Shown here: piece by piece, positions 17,891-26,219 of the stretch | Layout: every line of letters starts with the position of its first letter | How positions within the stretch are numbered: the first letter of the stretch is position 1 | Assembly: GCF_030347395.1 (NCBI RefSeq) | Contig: NZ_CP128170.1 | Coordinates: 1,116,001 to 1,180,000, forward strand | Source: Microbacterium sp. ET2 | GTDB lineage: Bacteria > Actinomycetota > Actinomycetes > Actinomycetales > Microbacteriaceae | Reading direction: 5' to 3' | DNA length: 64,000 nucleotides | Made by a program: the position numbers and the translations under genes | Notes under the pieces: model-generated | Told to the model about the DNA's origin: nothing | Database searches by the model: none | What the model saw: the letters and a program-made list of their open reading frames with translations, nothing else

Positions 17891-19390
17891 ATGACTGAAC
17901 ACACCGCTGTGACGGATGCCGCTGATCGGCGGTTCACCGCGCTCCCCCAGCGCCCGGGGAAGATCGTGGCGATTCACCTCAGCTACGCCTCGCGTGCCGA
18001 CCAGCGCGGACGCCGTCCCGCCGCGCCGTCGTACTTCTTCAAGCCGTCGAGCTCCGTCGCCGCCTCCGGCGACACCGTCGAGCGCCCGGTCGGCACCGAA
18101 CTGCTCGCTTTCGAGGGCGAAGTCGCGCTCATCATCGGCACCGATGCCCGCCGCCTCGGCGTCGACGAGGCGTGGTCGCACGTCGGCTGGGTCACCGCGT
18201 CCAACGACTTCGGCCTCTACGACCTGCGCGCGAACGACAAGGGGTCCAACGTCCGCTCCAAGGGCCGCGACGGATACACACCGCTCGGCCCCCGACTCAT
18301 CGATGCGCGGGCGGTCGACCCCGGCGGCCTGCGCGTCCGCGCATGGGTGAACGGCGAGCTCGCTCAGGATGACACCACGGACGGGATGATCTTCCCCTTC
18401 ACCCAGCTCATCGCCGACCTGTCGCAGCACATGACCCTCGAGCGCGGCGACGTCATCCTCACCGGCACGCCGGCGGGGTCGTCGGTGGTCGTTCCCGGCG
18501 ACGTCGTCGAGGTCGAGGTGGATGCCCCTCACGCGCCCGGCGCGCCCTCGTCAGGCCGGCTGCGGTCGACGGTCGTGCAGGGCGAGGAGCCGTTCGCCGC
18601 GACCGTCGGCTCCCTTCCCGCCGTCGACGACCTGCAGCGCGCCGAAGCGTGGGGCTCGCGCGAGGCGGCAGGGCTTCCCACCGACTCTGCTCCGAAGCTC
18701 GCGCCCGATCTTCGCGACAAGCTCGAGCGCGCACCGGTCGCGGGTCTCTCGCAGCAACTGCGCAAGCGCGGCCTGAACAACGTCACGATCGACGGCGTCC
18801 GGCCGCTGCATCCCGCGAAGAAGCTCATCGGCCTCGCCCGCACCCTACGCTTCGTGCCGAACCGGGAAGACCTCTTCACAAGCCACGGCGGCGGCTACAA
18901 CGCGCAGAAGCGCGCGTTCGACGCGGTCGGTGACGGCGAAGTGCTGGTCATCGAAGCGCGAGGCGAGGCCGGGTCGGGCACGCTCGGCGACATCTTGGCA
19001 ATCAGGGCGCACGCGCGCGGCGCGGCCGGAATCGTCACCGACGGCGGCGTCCGGGATGTCGACGCCGTGGCGGCGGTCGGCATCCCCGTCTACACCGCGG
19101 GCCCACACCCCGCGGTGCTCGGCCGACGACACGTGCCGTGGGACGCCGACCTCACGATCGCGTGCGGCGGAACCACCGTCCAGCCCGGCGACATCGTCGT
19201 CGGCGACGCGGACGGTGTCATCGTGATCCCTCCTGCCCTCGTCGAGGAGGTCGTCGACGCGGCACTGGAGCAGGAGATCGAAGACGGCTGGATCGCCGAG
19301 CAAGTCACCCAGGGGCATCCGGTCGACGGACTCTTCCCCCTCGCCGGCAAGTGGAAGGAACGGTACCGGGCATGGCGAGCGGAGAAGTGA
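17891..19390 (+). CDS. Fused FAH-family hydrolase/isomerase and RraA-like aldolase/decarboxylase
   Basis: 499 residues in two domains. Residues about 23-235 are a fumarylacetoacetate-hydrolase (HpaG-like) domain with metal ligands FEGEVAL (Glu75, Glu77) and ASNDFGLYDL (Asp106), and TGTPAGSSVVVPGD. After a linker, residues about 280-465 are RraA-like (HMG/CHA aldolase superfamily), with the active-site block IVTDGGVRD (Arg388, Asp389) and a late GDADGVIVIP. In E. coli, HpaG is a tandem of two FAH domains that decarboxylates and then isomerises the ring-cleavage product. Here one FAH copy is replaced by RraA, a superfamily that contains oxaloacetate decarboxylases. A split of decarboxylase and isomerase roles between domains is inference. 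ATG 17891 has AAGGGAG close upstream. Confidence 0.85.
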   Translation: MTEHTAVTDAADRRFTALPQRPGKIVAIHLSYASRADQRGRRPAAPSYFFKPSSSVAASGDTVERPVGTELLAFEGEVALIIGTDARRLGVDEAWSHVGWVTASNDFGLYDLRANDKGSNVRSKGRDGYTPLGPRLIDARAVDPGGLRVRAWVNGELAQDDTTDGMIFPFTQLIADLSQHMTLERGDVILTGTPAGSSVVVPGDVVEVEVDAPHAPGAPSSGRLRSTVVQGEEPFAATVGSLPAVDDLQRAEAWGSREAAGLPTDSAPKLAPDLRDKLERAPVAGLSQQLRKRGLNNVTIDGVRPLHPAKKLIGLARTLRFVPNREDLFTSHGGGYNAQKRAFDAVGDGEVLVIEARGEAGSGTLGDILAIRAHARGAAGIVTDGGVRDVDAVAAVGIPVYTAGPHPAVLGRRHVPWDADLTIACGGTTVQPGDIVVGDADGVIVIPPALVEEVVDAALEQEIEDGWIAEQVTQGHPVDGLFPLAGKWKERYRAWRAEK

Positions 19391-20073
19391 CCGCGCAGGC
19401 GGCGAGCCTGAGCAAATCGCAGCGCGCTTATCACTGGGTGAAGGAGCGCATCGCCTCGCAGGAGTTCACCCCCGGTTATCGGCTGGTGCTCGGTACCATC
19501 GCCGCCGAGCTCGATATGAGCGTCGTCCCCGTCCGCGAGGCGATCCGCCAGCTCGAAGCCGAAGGCCTCGTGACCTTCGAGCGCAACGTCGGCGCCCGGG
19601 TCTCGATGGTCGACGACACGCAGTACCGCTTCAGCATGCAGGCCCTGTCGATCCTCGAGGGCACCGCGACGGCGTTGGCCGCTCGCCGGCTGACCGTGGA
19701 CGACATCCGTCATGCCCGCGGTGTCAATGAGCGGATGATCGAATCGCTCGCGGACTTCGACCCCCGCTCCTTCACCCGGCTGAACCAGGAGTTCCACGCC
19801 ACGCTCTACGGCAAGTGCGCGAACCCCCGGATGCTCGAGCTCGTCGAGTCGGAGTGGGCCCGTCTCGGGCACCTGCGCGACTCGACCTTCAGCTTCGTCC
19901 CGGGGCGCGCGCAGGAGTCGGTGCAGGAGCACGAGAACATCCTTCGCCTCATCGAGGCCGGCGCGCCGCTCGGCGAGATCGAGAAGGCCGCACGGCGCCA
20001 CCGCTCGGCCACCCTCGACGCCTACATGATCCACGAACACCCCGACGAGACCCTCGGCCTGCCGGCCTTCTGA
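19372..20073 (+). CDS. GntR-family (FCD domain) transcriptional regulator
   Basis: 233 residues. N-terminal winged HTH: RAYHWVKERIASQEFTPGYRL, then ELDMSVVPVREAIRQLEAEGLV, the GntR signature. The C-terminal FCD domain has FTRLNQEFHATLYGKCANPRML (metal/ligand-binding segment with conserved His) and ENILRLIEAG. It overlaps the FAH-RraA gene by 19 bases, so it is co-transcribed with the catabolic genes. Likely autoregulator of the cluster, acting at sites 17843 and 24393. A GTG at 19387 is an alternative start. Confidence 0.87.
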   Translation: MASGEVTAQAASLSKSQRAYHWVKERIASQEFTPGYRLVLGTIAAELDMSVVPVREAIRQLEAEGLVTFERNVGARVSMVDDTQYRFSMQALSILEGTATALAARRLTVDDIRHARGVNERMIESLADFDPRSFTRLNQEFHATLYGKCANPRMLELVESEWARLGHLRDSTFSFVPGRAQESVQEHENILRLIEAGAPLGEIEKAARRHRSATLDAYMIHEHPDETLGLPAF

Positions 20074-20091
20074 CCCTCGCGAAGGAGCACC

Positions 20092-21612
20092 ATGACAGAC
20101 ACCGCCGCGCGCACCACCGAGCGCCATGTGCCCGCTGACCTCCCCGATCACATCCAGCACTACATCGGCGGCGAATTCGTCGACTCCGTCGACGGCGCGA
20201 CCTTCGACGTCCTCGACCCGGTCTCGAACGAGACCTACCTGACCGCGGCGGCAGGGAAGAAGGCCGACATCGATCGCGCCGTCGCCGCGGCGCGCGTCGC
20301 GTTCACCGAGGGGCCGTGGCCGAGGATGCTGCCGCGGGAGCGTTCGCGGATCCTCCACCGCATCGCCGACATCGTCGAGTCGCGCGACGCCCGCCTCGCC
20401 GAGCTCGAATCCTTCGATTCGGGCCTGCCGATCACGCAGGCTCTCGGTCAGGCTCGCCGGGCTGCGGAGAACTTTCGCTTCTTCGCCGACCTGATCGTCG
20501 CGCAAGCCGATGACACGTACAAGGTGCCGGGGCGCCAGATCAACTACGTCAACCGCAAGCCCATCGGCGTCGCTGGCCTGATCACGCCCTGGAACACGCC
20601 GTTCATGCTCGAGTCATGGAAGCTGGGACCTGCCCTCGCGACCGGCAATACCGTTGTGCTCAAGCCCGCCGAGTTCACGCCGCTCTCGGCGTCGCTGTGG
20701 GCGGGCATCTTCAAGGAGGCGGGGCTGCCGACCGGGGTGTTCAACCTGGTCAACGGTCTCGGCGAGGAGGCCGGAGACGCACTGGTGAAGCACCCCGACG
20801 TGCCGCTCATCTCGTTCACCGGAGAGAGCCGCACGGGCCAGATCATCTTCGGCAACGCCGCCCCCTACCTCAAGGGTCTCTCGATGGAACTCGGCGGCAA
20901 GTCGCCGGCTGTCATCTTCGCCGATGCCGACCTCGACGCGGCCATCGATGCGACGATCTTCGGAGTGTTCTCGCTCAACGGCGAGCGCTGCACGGCGGGA
21001 AGCCGGATCCTCGTTCAGCGCGAGGTGTACGACGAGTTCGTCGAGCGCTACGCCGCACAGGCGAAGCGGGTGCGCGTCGGCTATCCGCACAATCCCGCCA
21101 CCGAGGTCGCCGCGCTTGTGCACCCCGAGCACTTCGAGAAGGTGATGAGCTACGTCGAGATCGGCAAGTCCGAGGGGCGCCTGGTCGCCGGCGGTGGCCG
21201 CCCCGAGGGGTTCGAGACCGGCAATTTCGTCGAGCCGACCGTGTTCGCCGACGTCGCGCCGGACGCGCGGATCTTCCAAGAGGAGATCTTCGGCCCGGTC
21301 GTCGCCATCACTCCGTTCGACACCGACGAAGAGGCGCTCGAGCTCGCCAACAGCGTGAAGTACGGACTGGCGGCCTACATCTGGACGAACGACCTGAAGC
21401 GCGCCCACAACTTCTCGCAGGCGGTCGAGGCGGGCATGGTGTGGCTGAACTCCAACAACGTCCGCGACCTCCGCACCCCCTTCGGCGGCGTGAAGGCCTC
21501 CGGCCTCGGCCACGAGGGCGGCTACCGGTCGATCGACTTCTACACCGATCAGCAGGCCGTGCACATCACGCTCGGCGCCGTCCACAACCCCACCTTCGGC
21601 AAGGGAGACTGA
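20092..21612 (+). CDS. hpaE: Aldehyde dehydrogenase, probably 5-carboxymethyl-2-hydroxymuconate-semialdehyde dehydrogenase
   Basis: 506 residues, usual for NAD(P)-dependent ALDH. Cofactor segment GVAGLITPWNTPFMLESWK, VLKPAEFTP, general base Glu266 in SMELGGKSP and nucleophile Cys300 in GERCTAGSR are all present; EEIFGPV follows. It closely resembles HpaE, and sits directly before the ring-cleavage dioxygenase HpaD. Expected reaction: oxidation of the 2,3-cleavage product of homoprotocatechuate to 5-carboxymethyl-2-hydroxymuconate. GAAGGAG precedes the ATG. One base separates it from hpaD. Confidence 0.88.
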   Translation: MTDTAARTTERHVPADLPDHIQHYIGGEFVDSVDGATFDVLDPVSNETYLTAAAGKKADIDRAVAAARVAFTEGPWPRMLPRERSRILHRIADIVESRDARLAELESFDSGLPITQALGQARRAAENFRFFADLIVAQADDTYKVPGRQINYVNRKPIGVAGLITPWNTPFMLESWKLGPALATGNTVVLKPAEFTPLSASLWAGIFKEAGLPTGVFNLVNGLGEEAGDALVKHPDVPLISFTGESRTGQIIFGNAAPYLKGLSMELGGKSPAVIFADADLDAAIDATIFGVFSLNGERCTAGSRILVQREVYDEFVERYAAQAKRVRVGYPHNPATEVAALVHPEHFEKVMSYVEIGKSEGRLVAGGGRPEGFETGNFVEPTVFADVAPDARIFQEEIFGPVVAITPFDTDEEALELANSVKYGLAAYIWTNDLKRAHNFSQAVEAGMVWLNSNNVRDLRTPFGGVKASGLGHEGGYRSIDFYTDQQAVHITLGAVHNPTFGKGD

Positions 21613-21613
21613 G

Positions 21614-22759
21614 ATGAGTCACCGCGACACCATGACCCTCACCTCCTCCGGCTTCTGGGTGAGCCAGGAGGCGCCGATTCAGTCGGCGAACCCGATCCCC
21701 ACCCCGACGTCGCCGGCGCCCGACATCCTGCGATGTGCGTACATGGAGCTCGTCGTCACCGACCTCGCCGCCTCGAGGGTGTTCTATGTCGACGTGCTCG
21801 GTCTGCACGTGACGGAGGAGGATGACACCGCGATCTACCTCCGCTCGACCGAGGAGTTCATCCATCACAACCTCGTCCTCCGCCAGGGCCCGATCGCGGC
21901 CGTCGCCGCGTTCTCGTACCGCGTGCGCTCGGCCGAAGACCTCGACAAAGCGGTGGCGTTCTATACCGAGCTCGGATGCGAGGTGCGGCGTGAGCCGAAC
22001 GGGTTCACCAAGGGCATCGGAGACTCGGTACGGGTGATCGATCCGCTCGGCTTCCCCTACGAGTTCTTCTTCGCCACCGAGCACGTCGAGCGCCTGTCGT
22101 GGCGGTACGACCTGTACACCCCGGGCGAGCTCGTGCGTCTGGACCACTTCAACCAGGTCACCCCCGACGTGCCCCGGGCGGTGAACTTCATGCAGTCCCT
22201 CGGGTTCCGCGTCACCGAAGACATCCAGGACGAGGAGGGCACGGTCTACGCCGCCTGGATGCGGCGGAAACCCACCGTGCACGACACCGCGATGACGGGC
22301 GGCGACGGCCCGCGAATGCACCATGTCTGCTTCGCGACGCACGAGAAGCACAACATCCTCGCCATCTGCGACAAGCTCGGTGCGCTCCGTCGCTCCGACG
22401 CGATCGAGCGAGGACCCGGTCGTCACGGCGTCTCGAACGCCTTCTACCTGTACCTGCGCGACCCCGACGGGCACCGCGTCGAGGTCTACACGCAGGACTA
22501 CTACACGGGCGACCCCGATAACCCGGTGGTCACCTGGGATGTGCACGACAACCAGCGTCGCGATTGGTGGGGCAACCCCGTCGTCCCTTCCTGGTACACC
22601 GAGGCCTCACTCGTCCTCGACCTCGACGGTAACCCGCAGCCCGTCGTCGCCCGCACCGATTCCTCGGAGATGGCGGTGACGATCGGTGCCGACGGATTCT
22701 CGTACACCCGCGCGCCGGAGCAGAACGACGGCGAGTTCAAGCTCGGCAATCAGCTCTGA
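21614..22759 (+). CDS. hpaD: 3,4-dihydroxyphenylacetate (homoprotocatechuate) 2,3-dioxygenase
   Basis: 381 residues, a two-module vicinal-oxygen-chelate extradiol dioxygenase like the actinobacterial HPCD and MndD enzymes (about 365 residues). N-terminal module: RCAYMELVVTDLAASRVFYVD. Catalytic C-terminal module: VRLDHFNQVTPDVPR with His178, PRMHHVCFATHEKHN with the second His, and GHRVEVYTQDYYTGDPDN with Glu290. These form the 2-His-1-carboxylate site for Fe(II) or Mn(II). The segment SNAFYLYLRDPDGHR matches the substrate pocket of this family. It cleaves the aromatic ring next to the hydroxyls. Central gene of the cluster and the best functional marker in it. Confidence 0.92.
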   Translation: MSHRDTMTLTSSGFWVSQEAPIQSANPIPTPTSPAPDILRCAYMELVVTDLAASRVFYVDVLGLHVTEEDDTAIYLRSTEEFIHHNLVLRQGPIAAVAAFSYRVRSAEDLDKAVAFYTELGCEVRREPNGFTKGIGDSVRVIDPLGFPYEFFFATEHVERLSWRYDLYTPGELVRLDHFNQVTPDVPRAVNFMQSLGFRVTEDIQDEEGTVYAAWMRRKPTVHDTAMTGGDGPRMHHVCFATHEKHNILAICDKLGALRRSDAIERGPGRHGVSNAFYLYLRDPDGHRVEVYTQDYYTGDPDNPVVTWDVHDNQRRDWWGNPVVPSWYTEASLVLDLDGNPQPVVARTDSSEMAVTIGADGFSYTRAPEQNDGEFKLGNQL

Positions 22760-22777
22760 CGACGAGGAGGACACCGG

Positions 22778-23563
22778 ATGCTGCCTGCTGACACGATCGC
22801 GGAGATCGCCGAAGAGCTCGCCGAGGCCGATCGCACCAACGGTGTGATCCCCCGGATCACCGCCCGCTACCCCGATGCCACGGTCGAGGACTCGTACGCG
22901 ATCCAGGGAGTGTGGCGAGACCGCAACATCGCCGCGGGGCGTCGCCTCGTAGGCCGGAAAATCGGCCTGACCTCCAAGGCGATGCAGGAGGCGACCGGCA
23001 TCACCGAGCCGGATTACGGAGTGATGTTCGACGACACCGTCTACCGCTCCGGCGACGAGATCGACGCCTCCCGCTACTCCAACGTGCGCATCGAAGTCGA
23101 GCTCGCCTTCGTGCTGGGCCGACCGCTGGAAGGCCCGGACTGCACCCTGGAGGACGCCCTCGCCGCGATCGACTACGCCGTCCCCGCCCTCGAGGTGCTC
23201 AATTCGCACATCGCGCTGGAGGGCCGGACGATCGTCGACACCATCTCCGACAACGCCGCCTACGGAGCCATGGTGCTCGGCGAGGTGCACAAACGGCCCG
23301 ATGAGATCGACCTGCGCTGGGTGCCCGGGGTGCTCTCGCGAAACGGCGAGATCGTCGAGACCGGCGTCGCCGCCGGCGTGCTCGGTCATCCCGCCACCGG
23401 CGTCGCGTGGCTGGCGAACAAGTTCCACCAGCACGGCGCTCGCCTCGAAGCGGGAGAGATCATCCTCGCCGGGTCGTTCACCCGCCCGATGTGGGTGGCC
23501 GCCGGCGACGAGGTGCTGTGCGACTACGGACCGATGGGACAGATCACATGCCGCTTCGTCTGA
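22778..23563 (+). CDS. hpaH: 2-oxohept-3-ene-1,7-dioate hydratase
   Basis: 261 residues, as usual for HpaH/MhpD hydratases. It has GRRLVGRKIGLTSKAMQEATG, the metal-binding RIEVELAFVLGRPL, PALEVLNSH and GPMGQITCRF at the C-terminus. It adds water to the dienoate formed after decarboxylation and isomerisation. ACGAGGAGG lies upstream of ATG 22778. It overlaps hpaI by 16 bases. Confidence 0.92.
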   Translation: MLPADTIAEIAEELAEADRTNGVIPRITARYPDATVEDSYAIQGVWRDRNIAAGRRLVGRKIGLTSKAMQEATGITEPDYGVMFDDTVYRSGDEIDASRYSNVRIEVELAFVLGRPLEGPDCTLEDALAAIDYAVPALEVLNSHIALEGRTIVDTISDNAAYGAMVLGEVHKRPDEIDLRWVPGVLSRNGEIVETGVAAGVLGHPATGVAWLANKFHQHGARLEAGEIILAGSFTRPMWVAAGDEVLCDYGPMGQITCRFV

Positions 23564-24354
23564 GCCAGACCTTCCGCGCCGCCCTCTCCGCCTCCGACAG
23601 ACCGCTCGCGGGCATCTGGGTGTGCTCCGGCTCGCCGCTCGTGGCCGAGATCTGCGCGGGCTCGGGGCTCGACTGGACGCTCATCGACATGGAGCACGCG
23701 CCCAACGGACTGGAATCGGTGCTCGCTCAGCTGCAGGCCGTGGCGGCATACCCCATCACCCCGGTCGTGCGGGTGCCGAGCAACGACCCGGTCGTCATCA
23801 AGCAGGTGCTCGACCTCGGCGCGCAGAACCTCCTCGTCCCGATGGTGTCGTCGAAGGCGGATGCGGAGGCCGCCGTGTCGGCGGTGCGCTATCCCCCTCG
23901 CGGGCAACGCGGCGTCGGGTCGGCCCTGGGCCGCTCGGCCCGATGGAACCGCGTCGACGGGTACCTCGCCGACGCGGATCAGCACGTCTCGCTGTTCGTC
24001 CAGATCGAGACGGCGGCGGGAGTGGACGCGGCAGCGGAGATCGCCTGCGTCGACGGCGTCGACGGCGTCTTCGTCGGACCGAGCGACCTCGCCGCCTCCC
24101 TCGGTTTGCTCGGGCAGCAGACGCATCCCGATGTGATCGCCGCCGTGCACCGCACGTTCGAGGCGGTGCGAGCGGCGGGCAAGCCGGTCGGCGTGAATGC
24201 GTTCGACCCCGAGGCGGCGCAGTCCTACCTCGACGCCGGGGCGAGCTTCCTCCTCGTCGCCGCGGACGTGTCGATCCTGGCGCGCAGCTCTGAGGCACTC
24301 GCCGCGCGATGGTCGCCCGCCGTGACTGCGGAGACGGAGCGCGCGAGCTACTGA
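23548..24354 (+). CDS. hpaI: 4-hydroxy-2-oxoheptane-1,7-dioate aldolase
   Basis: 268 residues of the HpcH/HpaI class II aldolase family. Seen: LAGIWVCSGSPLVAEICAGSGLDW, TLIDMEHAPNG (conserved Asp, Glu, His), PVVRVPSND, FVQIETAAGVDAAAEIA (metal ligand Glu) and GVFVGPSDLAASLG. It splits the hydrated C7 diacid to pyruvate and succinic semialdehyde. Start ATG 23548 is inside the end of hpaH, indicating coupled translation. A longer open frame upstream is spurious. Confidence 0.92.
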   Translation: MPLRLSQTFRAALSASDRPLAGIWVCSGSPLVAEICAGSGLDWTLIDMEHAPNGLESVLAQLQAVAAYPITPVVRVPSNDPVVIKQVLDLGAQNLLVPMVSSKADAEAAVSAVRYPPRGQRGVGSALGRSARWNRVDGYLADADQHVSLFVQIETAAGVDAAAEIACVDGVDGVFVGPSDLAASLGLLGQQTHPDVIAAVHRTFEAVRAAGKPVGVNAFDPEAAQSYLDAGASFLLVAADVSILARSSEALAARWSPAVTAETERASY

Positions 24355-24392
24355 GGTCTGTCGATGCGGTGCGCCTGGTCGGCGGCATCCAG

Positions 24393-24404
24393 GTCGTATA
24401 TGAT
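24393..24404. promoter_or_regulatory. Putative GntR operator, right copy
   Basis: GTCGTATATGAT lies in the 185-base gap between hpaI and the ThDP enzyme gene (24540). Read on the other strand it is ATCATATACGAC, 10 of 12 identical to the left copy at 17843. The presence of the site gives the ThDP gene its own promoter under the same regulator. The remaining part of the gap shows no gene. Confidence 0.6.
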
Positions 24405-24539
24405 TTCACCGTCCGACCCGGACGACCCGGTCGGTGCTCGAAAAAGGGGCACGCAGCCGTGCACAGCACGCGTGAGACACATACGGTTCCCGCATCCGTA
24501 CGTCGTCCTCACCTCCCGTGAGGGCCGAAAGGCTCCGCC

Positions 24540-26219
24540 ATGCCCACCGTCTCCGCGCACGTCGCCCACACCCTCGCCCGCCACATCGAGCACGTGTTCG
24601 GCGTGATGGGCAACGGCAACGCCTACGTCCTCGACGCACTCGAGCGCGAGACGGAGGCGACCTTCACCGCGGTGCGGCACGAAGCGGGGGCTGTGGTCGC
24701 CGCGGACGCCTACCACCGCGCATCCGGCCGCTTGGCAGCCGCCACCGCCACCTACGGTGCCGGATTCACCAACACCCTCACTCCCCTGGCCGAGGCAGCC
24801 CAGGGGCGCGTGCCGCTCGTGCTCGTCGTGGGCGATGCCCCGACGTCGGGGCCCCGCGCGTGGGACGTCGACCAGATCGCGCTGGCGGCGGCCGTGGGCG
24901 TCCGCACCTACACGGTCGGCCGCGCCGATGCCGCGGCAACCACCGTCATCGCCATCGAGCACGCCCTGACGTACCGGGTCCCCGTCGTGCTCGCGATTCC
25001 CTACGACGTCGTCACCACCGAGGCGGGGCCCGTGCCCGACGCACCCGCACCGCGCCTTCCCGGGCCGCAGGCCCCCGCGACCGCCTTCGCCCGCGCTGCC
25101 GTGCGCGAGATCGCGGCAGCTCTCCGCGAGGCGAGACGCCCCTTCCTGCTCGCCGGTCGCGGGGCGTGGATCTCCGGCGCAGGCGGCGCGCTCGGGGCCC
25201 TCGCCGACGCGACCGGCGCGATCACCGCGAGCTCAGCGCTGGCCCGCGGCATCTTCCCCCGCGGCGCGTACGACCTCGGCGTGACCGGGGGCTTCGGCGC
25301 CGAAGGGGCGATGGATCTCGTGCGCGAGGCAGACGTGGCGGTGGTCTTCGGCGCCTCCCTCAACCAGTTCACGATGAGATTCGGCGAGCTGTTCGCTCCG
25401 ACCACGCGGGTATTCCAGGTCGACCTCGCACCGACCGCCACCCACCCGCACGTCGGCGGATACGTCCGCGCGGACGCAGCGCTCGTGGCGCAGGAAATAG
25501 TTGCAGAACTCGCCCGCCTCGGGGCCTCTCCGAGCGGATGGCGGGAGTCGGTCGATCTCGCCCCGCTCCGCCGCTACGACGAGGGAGACGGGGTCGCCCC
25601 CGACGGCCGCCTCGACCCGCGTTCCGTCGCCGCACGCATCGGACGGCTCCTCCCGGAGGACCGGGTCGTCGTCTCCGACGGCGGTCACTTCATCGGGTGG
25701 GCCAACATGTACTGGCCGGTCGCCTCCCCCGACCGGATGATGATGGTCGGCACGGCGTACCAGTCGATCGGTCTCGGGTGGCCGTCGGTGCCGGGCGCCG
25801 CACTCGCGCACCTGGACGCGACCGTCGTCCTCACCACGGGCGATGGGGGCGGGCTGATGGCCCTCGCCGATCTCGAGTCGGCGGTGCGCGTCGCCGGCGG
25901 GCGGGGGCTTGCGGTCGTCTGGAACGACGCCGCCTACGGGGCGGAGATCAACCTGTACGGACTGAAGGGTCTCGCCCGCGGGCCGATGCTGATCCCCCAG
26001 GTCGATTTCGCCGCGCTTGCCTCCGGAGTGGGGGCGGAAGGTGTCGTCGTCGAGCGGATGGACGACCTCGGCCGCATCGCCTCATGGGCCGCGACGCCCG
26101 CGGAGGACCGTCGGTTCCTCGTTCTGGACTGCCGGATCTCGGGCAATGTCATCGCGCCCTATCAGGAGGAGATTCTGCGGGTGAACGGCGTGACCGTGCC
26201 GGCGACAGCACGGGCCTGA
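24540..26219 (+). CDS. ThDP-dependent enzyme of the acetolactate synthase/benzoylformate decarboxylase superfamily
   Basis: 559 residues in the usual three domains. The catalytic Glu48 is in AVRHEAGAVV. ThDP motif starts at GDG (434-436) in TTGDGGGLMALADLES, and ends in VVWNDAAYGAEINLYG. The central domain holds FLLAGRGAWISGAGG. The sequence does not fix the reaction; a 2-oxo acid decarboxylase or carboligase acting on an aryl pyruvate or aryl glyoxylate is plausible beside an aryl-acetate pathway. It shares a GntR-like operator with the hpa genes. RBS GAGGG lies before ATG 24540. The stop abuts, without overlap, the stop of the convergent membrane gene at 26220. Confidence 0.85.
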   Translation: MPTVSAHVAHTLARHIEHVFGVMGNGNAYVLDALERETEATFTAVRHEAGAVVAADAYHRASGRLAAATATYGAGFTNTLTPLAEAAQGRVPLVLVVGDAPTSGPRAWDVDQIALAAAVGVRTYTVGRADAAATTVIAIEHALTYRVPVVLAIPYDVVTTEAGPVPDAPAPRLPGPQAPATAFARAAVREIAAALREARRPFLLAGRGAWISGAGGALGALADATGAITASSALARGIFPRGAYDLGVTGGFGAEGAMDLVREADVAVVFGASLNQFTMRFGELFAPTTRVFQVDLAPTATHPHVGGYVRADAALVAQEIVAELARLGASPSGWRESVDLAPLRRYDEGDGVAPDGRLDPRSVAARIGRLLPEDRVVVSDGGHFIGWANMYWPVASPDRMMMVGTAYQSIGLGWPSVPGAALAHLDATVVLTTGDGGGLMALADLESAVRVAGGRGLAVVWNDAAYGAEINLYGLKGLARGPMLIPQVDFAALASGVGAEGVVVERMDDLGRIASWAATPAEDRRFLVLDCRISGNVIAPYQEEILRVNGVTVPATARA

